A DNA stretch of 64,000 nucleotides from Cephalopachus bancanus (taxonomy: Eukaryota > Chordata > Mammalia > Primates > Tarsiidae): positions 4,278,001 to 4,342,000 of the forward strand of contig JAPVLO010000232.1 of assembly GCA_027257055.1 (NCBI GenBank), given 5' to 3'. A program made the position numbers and the translations under genes. The notes under the pieces were generated by a model. That model was not told the DNA's origin and made no database searches. It saw nothing but the letters and a program-made list of their open reading frames with translations. Positions 1 to 11,489 of this stretch are shown here, piece by piece; position 1 is the first letter of the stretch, and the number at the start of each line of letters is the position of its first letter.

Positions 1-1515
1 AGGACACTAACACTTGACCTACAGAAATTGTTCATATAAATAAGTTGTCTAGCTTTCAGAAGTCATGGTTGTGTAAAAATACTTTTCTTCATTTTCAAAT
101 AGTAGCACATATGAGTGTATAGTCTTGTGTATTGTGCGAAGGTAACTGCAGCCAGGAGAATGCCTTTTTCACCCACCCCCCCACCTTCATCAAGGGAAGC
201 CTCATTTTGAAGACAGAGGGAGCCCTGAACTTGAAGATTAGCCCTGCACTCTTTTCAGTCCCTGAGCCCCTTGAAGGGACCATGACTTCAGAAGAGAGAA
301 CTAACAAAAGCGGGTCTGCCTGGGCCTAGACCAGCTTCAGATTCTGAGAAAAGTATCTGCTAGAGTCCAACTGCAGGAATAAGAAAAGAAGGAAAGCACG
401 TTTACCGAGTTCCATTTAAAATTAAAATCTAACTTTTAAAAATAGTACCCCATATGCGCCTCACGTTGCTCTGAACCAGCATTTCTCAACCTAATTACGT
501 GGGCTGTCCTGAAGAGGACCTGAGTTTATTGATGTCCTGAGCTGCCCTTTGCTCATATTCATAGACCACAGACAGCCCTTCAGATGTGAGAGCAAGTCTT
601 GGGACCCCAGAAATGCCCTCAGTGTCCCTTGGGAATGCAGTGGAAGATGTGTGACTGACTCTTCCTTTGCCCTTTGTTTCTGATTTCATTCTCCTCAGTT
701 ACTCGTTTAGAGAGGCACCCCACTGCCAGTGTGGGTGTGGGGTTCATTTGCATTATTGCCAGTACCTAATTTCTTACTGATTTGTTTTTACTTGTCAGTG
801 TTGAGGTGATTTGCATTATTGCTAAGGCCCCGTTTTCTATTGATTTATTTTTACTTACACAGGTTCCTGATCAACTATTTTTAAGAGGCAAGGTCTCCCT
901 CTGTCACCCAGGTTGGCATGCGGTAATGCAATCATGGTTCAATGCAGCCTTTAGCTCATGGGCTCAAGCCATCCTCCCACCACAGGCTCCCAAGTAGCTG
1001 GGACTGCAGGCATACACTCCAAGGTTTTGCTATGTTGCTAAATCTCCTGGGCTCAAGCGATCCTCCTGCCTCAGACTCCATCAACTTTTGAGTCCAAATT
1101 GTCCCCCCTCTATTTTGTAGAAGGAAGGAGAGGCCAAGCAAACCATTGAATGTGCATGTGTTCTCTGCTTCCCAAACATGCATCCAGAAGAGCAGGCACT
1201 CCTGTGCACTTTGTTTCTAGCAGCCTGGCATGTCCTCTGAGCCCCTGATCTGATGACAGTAGGTGTGTAATGGCAGTGCCAGATGGAGGAATGCCAGGCT
1301 GTGGGTGCAGAGCCCACCCGCCTGCGACTGCTAGGGCAGTGTGGTGCTCCTCTGAATTCTCTGTGAGATTGGCACATGCAGCCACCAGAGATGTGCCTTC
1401 TTTGGTCACGTGAACGTGTAGCAGATGAGGAGCCAGCAGTTCTCTGTGCAGGTGTCTGCAGGAGGCTATAGCCTGGCTTCTCTCTCCCCTCTCCCCCAAC
1501 CCACTGTGCTGCCAG
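1..1515 (+). other. EXOC4: 3' end of the EXOC4 intron before the penultimate exon
   Basis: Non-coding sequence upstream of the first recognised exon. It ends in a strong pyrimidine tract (about 1480-1503, mainly c/t) and a CAG acceptor at 1513-1515. An antisense Alu fragment lies at about 876-1080. The rest shows no gene or repeat I can name. The short open frames here are not conserved-looking and have no coding features. Confidence 0.8.
876..1080 (-). mobile_element. Alu fragment, antisense, internally deleted
   Basis: Read on the minus strand this is 7SL-derived Alu sequence. The plus strand shows the complementary hallmarks 'tctgtcacccaggttgg', 'ctcaagccatcctcccacc' and 'caagtagctgggactgcagg', followed by 'tgggctcaagcgatcctcctgcctc'. 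It is shorter than the usual 280-300 bp and lacks part of the middle. It sits about 440 bp upstream of the 160-bp exon. Confidence 0.8.
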
Positions 1516-1675
1516 GCCTGGGACACCTGATCGCCTGCATCCTCATCAATGGCGCCCAGTACTTCAGGCGCATCAGCGAGTCCGGCATCAAGAAGATGTG
1601 CAGAAACATCTTTGTTCTCCAGCAGAACCTGACCAACATCACCATGTCACGGGAGGCAGACCTGGACTTTGCAAG
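1516..1675 (+). CDS. EXOC4: EXOC4 (Sec8) penultimate coding exon
   Basis: This 160-bp exon encodes part of the C-terminal region of exocyst complex component 4 (Sec8). Sec8 is a subunit of the octameric exocyst, which tethers post-Golgi secretory vesicles to the plasma membrane. I recognise it by sequence: the exon reads [15 protein letters not shown], then [14 protein letters not shown], and ends with [15 protein letters not shown] residues (SREADLDFA). The acceptor is a pyrimidine tract plus CAG at 1513-1515; the donor is AAG|GTAGGA at 1675/1676. The first codon (Gly) is split after base 1 and the last (Arg, AG|G) after base 2, which fits the next exon exactly. There is no stop or frameshift, so the exon looks functional. 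An open frame starting at 1425 is only the exon read back into the intron. Identity is sure; species-specific residues are not checked. Confidence 0.95.
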
Positions 1676-2468
1676 GTAGGAGAGACGATTGAGCTTGGTT
1701 TCTTATTCCAAAGCCCAGACCTCATTGCCTGTGAAGTCATCTTATAGAATAGGTTCTTGGTACTTAAAAAGAAGGAAACCAGTACATGTCCTCAGGTTAT
1801 GGAGAAGATGATTCCACACAATTCCACTGAAAGTTTAATGTCATTAGGCAGGAAATTTTTCCTGCTGTCTAAGCTAAGTTCTTCTTACTACAGAACTTCA
1901 GGAACTTACTTTTTCAGATCTTAGAGGTATATATGCTCCTTGCAGAAAATATTCCTCATAAGCCCTCAGTCGAGAGTCTGTAATATTTGCTGTCTTTTCC
2001 CCTGACTTTTGTGCATGTGAGTGTATGTGACTCCTCGCATGTACCCGTGTACGTGATTTCTCTCTTTATAAAATGGAAACTAGGTTAATGTAATGTCATA
2101 ATTTTATATTGTCTTCCCTTATCAGTTATACTCTTTGAAAACATGATTTTTTCCGCAACCATTAACACTCCTTGAAAGCACTACTTTTAATGCCCAAACA
2201 AACATTCCGTGATATAAGTAAGACTTTGTTTTGTAATGACTTGCACATTTTTGGACATCTGCGTTTTCTCATTTTTCCTCTCAACTGTAAGTCACGTGTA
2301 CTAGGCACACGTGTACATGGCACTCTTTCCCATCTCTCCCTCCGTCTTGTCCCATTTGAGCCCCGTCTCTTCCCCTTGTTTTCCCTGGGAGAAACGTGGG
2401 CACTCAGCACTGTCCTTTCTCTTACAGGTTTGCTGATCTCGATTTTTAATGTTTCTTATGATTTTTCA
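1676..2468 (+). other. Intron, apparently unique sequence
   Basis: AT-leaning sequence after the donor site. I see no recognised repeat, RNA gene or coding exon. Confidence 0.6.
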
Positions 2469-2882
<414 letters not shown>

Positions 2883-5480
2883 CTTCATTTTATCTTTACA
2901 CTGTCTGTACCTTCCTTAAAATGTCAAAACTTTGGTGCTTTAATGAAAGCTTGAACAATTTTGAAGAGGACAGGTGATAAATATGGTACCTTCACACTGC
3001 GTTGCCATTTATACAAAGGTGGATTATTCCGTAAACGCCTTCATTTCCAAAACACTTTATGGCTAAGATGTCCATTGTTTTTAGTACTCCAGAGTGCTCC
3101 TGCCTAATAAGTAGTACTTCTGTATCTTTTCACTTGGTTTTTTGATTCCTTGAGAAGTTCAGGAAATTTTGAAGAAATTCTTGAGACACTTAAGGGGATG
3201 GTGAAATATTATACCACTTTGACAATTATGAAGACATATATGCTGTGACCTTTGTTTTGGAAATGAACCCTAGATGTTAGTTTTTAACCTTTCTTCCACA
3301 ATCTATTACTCTAATTTGTTTCATTGCCACTCTGTCCCCTGCTTCTCTGTCCTTCTCCTTCCGTTTTTCTTCCTATGTGTGTATGTGTGTGTGCATGTTT
3401 ATTACATCCCCTGTTTTAGGCTGAAATTGGTGGAGAGCCTTCTTCCTCAGATTGGGGAAGCCAGGTGTGACTGAATGCTGCATTATTTGGTTGCTCTTAT
3501 GGGGAATGAGCTCATTATTGAATTAGTCTAGTCATAATAACATTGGCAAGGGGAAGTTAAGAACATGGAGGCCTGAGGGACACAGAAAACTGTAACTCAT
3601 TCTCTGAGGAATATAATTCCTAAATTCAATCATGCTTTTTTAAAGTGATTTTTACAATTTAACTGAAATAAGTAAATTAACACAGTTGTTGGCAGACGGC
3701 ATGGGCCCAAACACTTCCCGGAAACTGGCATCTGAGCAACCTTGCACTAACCAGGCAGTGCTGAGATCACAAGTTGATGAAGCGCTTCCCCAGAAATAAT
3801 GGAGCCAACGAGCCATGCCTTTCCAGCTGGACTGGCGCATCATGTCTGAGCATGCCGGTCAAGTGGAATGTGACCCTGGGGAGCTGAATCTCCACTGCAA
3901 CTCTTGATTCTTACATAGGGTGTGACAGGCCACAGGCTAGCGTGCACACATGGCACTGGGGGATCCAGAGGATATCTCCTTACTAGACTGTAGGCTCCAA
4001 GAGGCTGGGATGTGTCTGTCTGCTTTCTCAGTACCTGGACCAGAGTCAGTGCTCACACATACAAGGAAGTGGATATAAAATCCATGGCTATTTTGGATTA
4101 ATAAAGCCCTTGGAAAGCCTTAGCCTTAGTTTATCTTTGATACCCTAAAGGTTTTAGCCAGCAGACATGGGTCAGTTTTCTTACGGCCTCATAGGAAATC
4201 TGGCGTCTCCCTTGCGGTTCTTTCTCTGTAAAGCAGAGAGCTTTACACACAGGAGCAATGTCGTCCTACTCTCCATAGTCTCTTTCACTCTCGTTTCTCT
4301 TGCTCTCAGATAGACATTCTTTATAGCCTTGCTCTTTTTCCCCTCTCATTGTTGGTTGTGAAATGGACTCCATCAATTCTGTCCAATTTAAAGCTGTGTA
4401 CAATAAATATAGCAGTCATACCAAAATAGCCAGAAATAATAGACTGTGCAGCGCACCTCCGTGTTCCTTAAGCAGTGTCTAATCAAGCATGGACAGCATC
4501 CGTATCTCAGCACATCTCCATAGGAATCTCCTCACACAGTGATTAATCACTCGTTGCATGTGTCAAAAAACTTATTTAGCAAGTTGTTGCAGAGTGCTTG
4601 TAGCCTTTTACTTCTACAGACTTTCTGGCCGGTGGAAAGCATAATTCCTTTCCAGAATAAAGAATAGAGGGCTCTGGGATGATCCCATTGATGCTGCTTC
4701 TTCCACTCTTGGCAGTGTGATGCTGCCTGTCTCTCTCTGTACATGTCTTTAAGTAATCTCTAAAAGGAGGACAAATCTTGGGTGAGTTAAGGACTAAAGC
4801 AGCCTATAACGTCACCCCAAGTACAGAGGGACTCTGTGCCAATGATCAGTTAAGCCCCGCAATGGTTTTGTCCCCACTGTTACAGACTTGGAAATATACT
4901 TTGCCCAGGAAGGTCACCATGGAGGAACCAGAAAGTGGGAGGGCCTGTGCGTATGCCGAGCTATCAAGTGCCTTTCCAAACGGGAGTCCCTGAAACTACC
5001 AGGTGTCCTGGTGGTGATGCGTGAGAGAGGTCTGATGTGGCACTCAGGTCCCATGGAGTATCTTGTGGTCTTTACAGTTTAAGTGAAACCAATATTCAGG
5101 ATGCTCCAGAAGCTTCTTCCCATGCTTCCTCTACCCGTTTCCCCTTTTGTGTCTGCCTCTCTTGTTCCATGGTAGCGCTTCTCTCCTTTATTTCTCCCAT
5201 CTTATTTCTGCCCTTCCTGCATCCCTCCTTCAAGGGTTCATCGCTCCTGATGTTTTCCCCTCATTTTGGTTGTCTTTCAACTGGCATTTCTCATCCCGAA
5301 GCTGACGAGAATAAAGAAGTGGAGGCTAAGGTTTCAGATGTGGTAAGGAGAAGGGTTCAGACACACAAGACCGCTTCCTCACCCTTTGATGCCTTCACTC
5401 CTCCAGTGGATATCACTGAGCGTGTGTTCTCTCTAGGTCCTGCTTTCGAGGAAGCTGCATCACTGTGGGCCAAGGGAACT
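2883..5480. other. Intron, no recognised features
   Basis: I see no named repeat, exon or RNA gene. A short GT-rich tract occurs at about 3376-3393. The open frame at 5037-5489 (150 codons) shows no domain, signal or splice context and is taken as chance. Confidence 0.5.
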
Positions 5481-5484
5481 AATA

Positions 5485-5930
5485 AGTAAAATGCAAAGTA
5501 TTTTAGACGATGATGTGTGGCATGGGGGAGCACAGAGGGTGTCAAGGGGGAGGGAGGGCATCTGAAACACCAGCGTGTCCATGGAAGTCCCTGATGAGAG
5601 GGTGACATTTGAGGAACAACCTGAGGTAAGAGCAGGAGAAGGCTGCTGTGGGTATCTAGGTGCACACTAAGAAGAGGGGTCCGGGAATGAGGGCGCTGGG
5701 CTCCTCACTGGCCAGTGTTCATGAGGTGAGTGCCAGGGAAGAGTCAGAGGTTAGATCTTAGGACACCATCGTGCCGGCGCTAGAGTGCTGAGGAAGAGAC
5801 ACAGAGGTCGAGATGGCAGCCAAGAAAGCAGGCAGGCACCCAGGGGAGCTCACGCCCCGGCAAACCAGTGGCATGTGAAGAGGAGGGTGTCTTCCTCTGC
5901 GTCAGATGCTCCAATAGGTTAAATCAGCTC
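5485..5930 (+). repeat. Ancient mammalian interspersed repeat-like segment, family not assigned
   Basis: Purine-rich text such as 'gagagggtgacatttgagga', 'gctgtgggtatctagg' and 'gtcagaggttagatctta' resembles a common old mammalian dispersed repeat. Related text recurs at 8.1-8.65 kb. I cannot name the family by eye. Confidence 0.35.
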
Positions 5931-6267
5931 AAGATGGAGGACTGGCCACTGGCAAGCTTGATGAGAGGCCTGCAACACTGTAGTTTGCATCCCTTTATCT
6001 TCCCTGTACAACTTACCTAAAGTAGGTACAAGCTTCTCAGCTCTGTGGTAGGGTTGGATGTGATCAGAGCCAATAGCACTGCAACCCGAGGACTTCCAGT
6101 GTGGGACAGAAAAGACCAAGTCGGCAGCTCTCCCAAGGTCAGCTCCAGCAGGCAGCTATCTTGCTAGCAGTGTATATGTGATGTGATGACAGTGGCACTA
6201 CACCAAAACCCACAACCTCACTCCAGTCATGAGAAAGGCCTTCGAAAGATTCTAACAGAGGTGCAAC

Positions 6268-6305
6268 CTCTAATACACCTGACCTTCTAATACACCTGAC
6301 CTTCC
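6268..6305. repeat. Short tandem duplication, 18-bp unit
   Basis: The phrase 'ctaatacacctgacctt' occurs twice in tandem, so this is a two-copy direct repeat. It is minor and of recent appearance because the copies are identical. Confidence 0.8.
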
Positions 6306-6729
6306 AAGTACTCTTCCAAATTCTCAAAGTCATCCGAGACAGGGAAAGGCTGAGAAATTGTGACAGCACAAGGAGCTTAGGAAATATGATGGTGACAAGT
6401 AGTGTGGTATCCTGAGTGGCAACCTGGAGCAGAGCAAGCAGGAGGTACAGACTAAGGAAGCTTCAGTGAACTCGGACTTTAGTTAGTAATTAATGAGGTA
6501 TTAATACTGGCTCATTAGCTTTGGCAAATGTGCCATACTAATGTAAGATGTTCACAGTGAGGAAACAGGGTGCAAGTGATATGCAAACTCTGAACTATGT
6601 CTCCAGTTCTGTGAATCTAAAACTATTCTAAAAAATAAAGACTTAATTTCAAAACTAGGCAAAGTATTTAAATAGATGTTTATCCAGTGACGATATACAG
6701 GTGGCTAAGTCGTGTTGAGCATGAAAAGA

Positions 6730-7475
6730 TGTTCCAGTTAATTTTTTATTAGGGAAACACAGATCAAAACCACAACGGGATACCACTCCACACCCTCCAG
6801 GATTACCGTAGTCTCAGAAATGGAAAGGTGTTGGTGAGGATGTGGAGGAACGGGCCTCTCATCTGTGGCTAATGGTGCAGCTGCTTTGAAAAACAGTGTG
6901 TCATTTCCCCCACATGCTAAACACAGTTACCATATGATGCAGCAGTTTCACTCCTAGGTATATGCATACCCAAGAGAAATGAAAACATGCATGTACGCAA
7001 AAATGTGTACACAGATGTTCATAGCAGCATTGTTTATAATTGCCAGAAAGCAGAAACAACCCAGAGAGCCACCAACTGGTAGATGACTAGATATGCTAAG
7101 TCCATTTAATGGATATTATTTGGCCACAGAGAGGTGATAGGCTGACACATGATACAATACAGATAAACCTTGATGTTAAATTTAAGTAGCTGGTCACCAA
7201 AACAACACCTATTGTATGATACTGTTCATATGAAATGTCCACTGTAGGCACATTTATAGCTATAGAGAATAGATTAGTGGCTGTGAGGGTTGAAAAGAGG
7301 TGGGGAATGGATGGAGGAGTTATTTTAGGGTGATGAAAACATTCTGAAATAGATTGTGCTGAGGTTATAAAACCCTGGGACTATTCTAAAGGCCTTGAAT
7401 TGTACCCTGTAAATGTGCAAATCATATGGTATGTGAATGATATCTCAATAAAGCTGTTTTGTTTGGAAAAGAAAA
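6730..7475 (+). mobile_element. L1M-type LINE 3' end
   Basis: This carries the end of L1 ORF2 and the 3' UTR in decayed form. Landmarks are 'atcaaaaccacaacgggata', 'gttcatagcagcattgttta', 'gcagaaacaacccagag' and a closing 'caataaagctgttttg'. Stops and indels break the frame, and the element is 5'-truncated, as most LINE copies are. The subfamily is not assigned. Confidence 0.85.
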
Positions 7476-7679
7476 AGAAAAAGAGCTTGAGCTTTAAAGC
7501 TTTAAAAACCCTAAATGATATGTCCTAGGAAATGACTAGGCCACATTTTCTGCTCTCATTAATGCAAGGACTTTGTAAAGGAACTATTGGGCTCATTTTT
7601 CAGTTTCCCTAATCCCATCCTGAGAGGTAGTAGATAAAGGAAGAATTTTTGGAGAAGACTGTGATGCTTAATATTAGTC

Positions 7680-8650
7680 TTAAATGGAATTATCCCAGGA
7701 TGAAGAGAAAGCCATTTCAAAGAGAAAGGGTAGCTCAGGGGTACAGGAGCAGGCGCTTAAGGAAGGGATGGTAAGAGACGAGAGCTGAGGAGAAGGCAGA
7801 GCTGGCTTGGGGTCAGCTCCAGCACCACCTTCTCTGAGGCCTTCTCTCCTGCAACTTCAAAACTTGCCTCCCTCCCCCACCAGCACTCCCTGCTCTCATC
7901 CCAACCTATTTTTCAATCATGTGTCTGACGTAGTTTCACACTTACTGTAAAATACATATTTGTTCCTTGTCTGTCTACTCCAGGCAAAATGTGCCTCCTT
8001 AGGTATGGACTCTTCTGTTCACTGCCGCAGCCCAGGGCCTAGACCAACACCTGGCTTGTAGTAGACATTCAGTTAATGCTTGGGGGTGGTCAAGTTATTT
8101 GAACTTTAGCTTATTGACTGGAGGATTTTAAGTGGAAGGGTGAGATGGTCAGTAGTGAATTTTGGGTAGATGTTCCAGCAGCTGTGTAGGACTTGAATTT
8201 GAGAAGTTAAAACTGGAGCCTTGCCAAGCAATTGGAAGGCGATTGCCAAGAGAGTGACGTGAAGGCTTGAACCAGGTCAGTGCTGAGGGTGGGGGAGACA
8301 GACGTGAGATGTGTGACGGAGCTAAAGCTGGCGAGACATAGCTTGGGTAGTGAGGGTAAAGAGAATGGAGAGAAGGATGACTCTTCAGTTCTGAGACAGT
8401 CATCTAAGCGGATCATACCACCGGGTGTCAGAAGACCTCAATGAGGAAAGATCGTAGGTGGCCGGGATGCATGTAAGATGCCTGTAGGACATTTGCTAGG
8501 TGGAGGTGTCCAGTGTACACCTGGATATGGCTGGAAGCTTGAGGGAGAAACTGGGATTGAACAGACATGAGGACCATCTGCATGCTCAAAACCACTAGGG
8601 AGATAGACAGTGGGGATGGAGAACAGCCCCTCAGACCCCCTGAAGATGTT
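7680..8650 (+). repeat. Composite of old interspersed repeats (L2-like tail and an unassigned repeat)
   Basis: 7800-8085 has the character of an L2/MIR-type 3' tail: 'aggccttctctcctg', then 'acacctggcttgtagtagac' and 'attcagttaatgcttg'. On both sides (7680-7790 and 8090-8650) lies purine-rich text such as 'gtaggacatttgctaggtgg' and 'agaaggatgactcttcag'. This resembles the ancient repeat also seen at 5.5-5.9 kb. It may be one element interrupted by the L2-like piece. Confidence 0.4.
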
Positions 8651-11240
8651 AGGGAAGGAATGGTCTCATGGGACGGGGGCCAGAGACAGCTCAGGAAAGC
8701 CCAGGAGCAGGCACGGCCACACAGCTTCCTGCACGGCCACTCTGCTGCCTGCACAGAAATGACCCTTTCCCCCTAAGTTGATGCAGCCTCCACCCCCCAG
8801 TAAACGAAAGCATTTTCTCATTTTAACTTCTCTAACTCCTCTGAGGTAAACTACCCGGAGCCTTCCTCAAGGTGACAGAATGGGTGACAACGCCAGCCTA
8901 GAAACTAAACATGCTCATTCAGACCTCAGCTCTGTCCTTGACCTTGTCCCTTCTCTGAGGTCAGGAGTGGTCTTGGCGGAGCTGAAAATGTTGAATTACT
9001 CCCAGGGAGCTATGTACCTAAGCTTACCTCCCACAAGCCTGCCGCACCAGGAACCCTGCTTTTGTTTTACTGTTGGAGGGACCAGGGTGCCTGTGGCAGA
9101 GGGGATTAGCTGTGATATGCTGCCACCTGCTGGAAGCACCCGAGACATCCAGACAGACATGGCCGGCTTGGTCCATCCACTCTTCTGACCCGGTGGGTCC
9201 TTCCCTGCGTGGCCTGTAGTGGTGTGTTGGCTTGGAAATACCAACTACTCATCTACCAGGTAGCAATGTCTTTGACTGCCTTGCCAGAAGAGCGATTTTG
9301 TTTCTGAGGAAAAAATACTTGTCACATCTTTCGTCTGTGTTTTTTTCCCCAGCTTTATTCTGCTGTGGGTGTTGTCTGCCTTCCCAGTTCTGGGGTAAAC
9401 CTACCCCTTTCCAAGCTTTACCTCTAATACTTCAGATTTTTTTTATCTAAGATGACTAACTATGTAGATTTATGATTAATTTTGTAGGAAAGGTGAGTCT
9501 GCTGCCAAAAATCCTTTTTAACGAGAATGCCTCTAAAATTTCTGTTAAATCTCTTGAATTTAACAGTGATAAGAAGCTGGCCCAGATTTCCCTAGGGGTG
9601 AGAGTGAATTGGGAAATGTGATGGCTTGCATCACTGTTGCTGCCTGGTAGAAGGAAATACCAGTTAATAAAATTGAATAATAAAACAAAATCTTTATATA
9701 AGTACATTCAGATAACATTATATCACTCTAGTTGAGCCTTCCCTTGACTTTATTATTCGTTTCTGATCATATCACTTTCTTCTGATCTCCTTTCCTTTTT
9801 GGTTATTACATTCTAGTAGGTCCCATACATTGTAACAATAAATTGACATCTGATTGATTGTTTAGTTTGGGCTGTTTGAATGCAGGTGAGCATGCCTTAC
9901 TGGTTTGCACATCCTTCATGGAGCATTTCCCATCAGTCATGGGTGCTGGGTTTCTCATAAACATGTCTCATGTGTGAGGCTTTAATTGACTCAGATTTAT
10001 CTTGATTGTACTCAGTTAATGTCACCATACCTTGTCCGTGCATACTGTCCATATATAATTTAGGGGTTCTAGAGATGTAGACAGGCAGCGACAGTCTTCC
10101 AGTGCTGGCATTGGAGGACTCAGAGGTTAGCATCAATGGCGGGTGTTATTATTTGCCAATAAAGATCCCAAGGAATAGAAATCAGAAGTGGCTTGTCCAA
10201 AATCTCTCATCAAATTGTGCTATTTATGTATCCTGCAGTACCTCTGTATTCATCATGGTTAGGAAATTAAATTGACCCACCCAGTGAGGCTATTTTTCTG
10301 CCAGGGAAGGCTTGCATTGTACTGAAAAGACATTGAGCTTGTTCTGTGACGAAAGCCCAACAACGATCATTTACTGACTCTATTAGAAGTTTTACTGAAA
10401 AACTCAAGGCTGGAAGCTGACCTTTCTTGTTTTCCAAATGAAGACAGAGTGTTTCCATTTCAGTGCTTAGAAGTGGGAAGCAGGCACAGTTGCTGCAGTG
10501 ATGGCAAAGCCCCTCACGCGCCATGCCAAGCGCAGCCTCCCTGGCCGGATCCTCCTCCCACCATTCCTGGTGTGCAGAAGGCCAACCTCCACCGCCTGCG
10601 TCGCTGCACACCTTGATCCCAAGGGAACATGTGCAGAGTGCTGCAGGCTGCAGGGAGGCCGATGGCCACGGTGCTAGCCACAGCCAGCCCTCAGCGAAGG
10701 TGAGCATGCTGCACCCTCCCAAGTGCACCTGGCCCTCTCTGCTCCGTTTATCATCTTTATCATCCATGTTCTGATTTTCGGTGGTCATGATGCCTCACTG
10801 TGCTGTGGTGTTCTTCATTGTACCCATACTTTGATATTTGCTCTGGTTTTTATGAGCATTCTCTCCCTCCCCACGCTAATAGGAAGTTCTTGTGACTAGC
10901 TGCCTTGAGTGTATTTTACTTGTCTGTCTTGGTTCTGGGTGGGGTTTTTGTTGTTGTTGTTGTTTATTTTCCTGTACTTCTCTGGAATTGGTTCATAGTC
11001 CTGGTCATAACATGGTTTTCAAAGTATATTTGGCACATGTGAATTTCCATGTATGTTTTAGAGAGAGGGCACTCTTAGCTAAATGCAAATAGGTTACCAG
11101 TGTCTGTACCTAGCCTGATTGACCTTTGACTCGAAACTGCTTTCTCTAAAACAAGGACAACTTCAGAAAAGTGGTTTCTTATAAACCATCCTAGAGGCAT
11201 AACCTGGTCACTTCTCTCCATGATGATGATGCTGGTGATA
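8651..11240. other. Intron, no recognised features apart from a short (GTT)n tract
   Basis: I find no exon, RNA gene or nameable repeat. A short (TTG)n tract lies at about 10946-10964. The minus-strand open frame 10267-10788 (173 codons) has no domain or splice context and is treated as chance. Confidence 0.5.
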
Positions 11241-11244
11241 ACGT

Positions 11245-11485
11245 AACCATGATAATATGAGTAACTCTTTTTACTGTCATATAACTGAACTCAGTACATA
11301 GCATAGACCGTAGCAAGTACTTTACCTATGTCGGTTCACTGAATCCTCTCTGAAACTCTGCATGTCTCTCCTGTTGCCACCTTGTAGATCAAAAACCTCC
11401 AGTCCAAAGAGGCTGAGCAAATTCCCAGTGTGCATGAGAGTAGAGGCAGGATTCAAACTTCGGTCAGTTCAGCCCCAAAGTCTAT
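11245..11485 (-). mobile_element. MIR SINE, antisense
   Basis: The plus strand reads as MIR in reverse: 'agcaagtactttacctatgt', 'agaggctgagcaaattccca' and 'gaggcaggattcaaactt'. These correspond to the complement of the MIR core and its tRNA-like head. Copies of this age are heavily diverged. Confidence 0.65.
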
Positions 11486-11489
11486 GAGT

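Noticed and set aside
1425..1514. Upstream in-frame ATG as a possible alternative start for the 160-bp exon
   Set aside because: The sequence before 1516 is intronic, with a pyrimidine tract and acceptor. EXOC4 continuity explains the exon without a new start.
5037..5489. 150-codon plus-strand open frame
   Set aside because: It has no splice sites in phase with EXOC4, no domain, and the length is within chance for a 64-kb window.
10267..10788. 173-codon minus-strand open frame
   Set aside because: No recognisable domain and ordinary intronic composition. A shorter plus-strand frame overlaps it.
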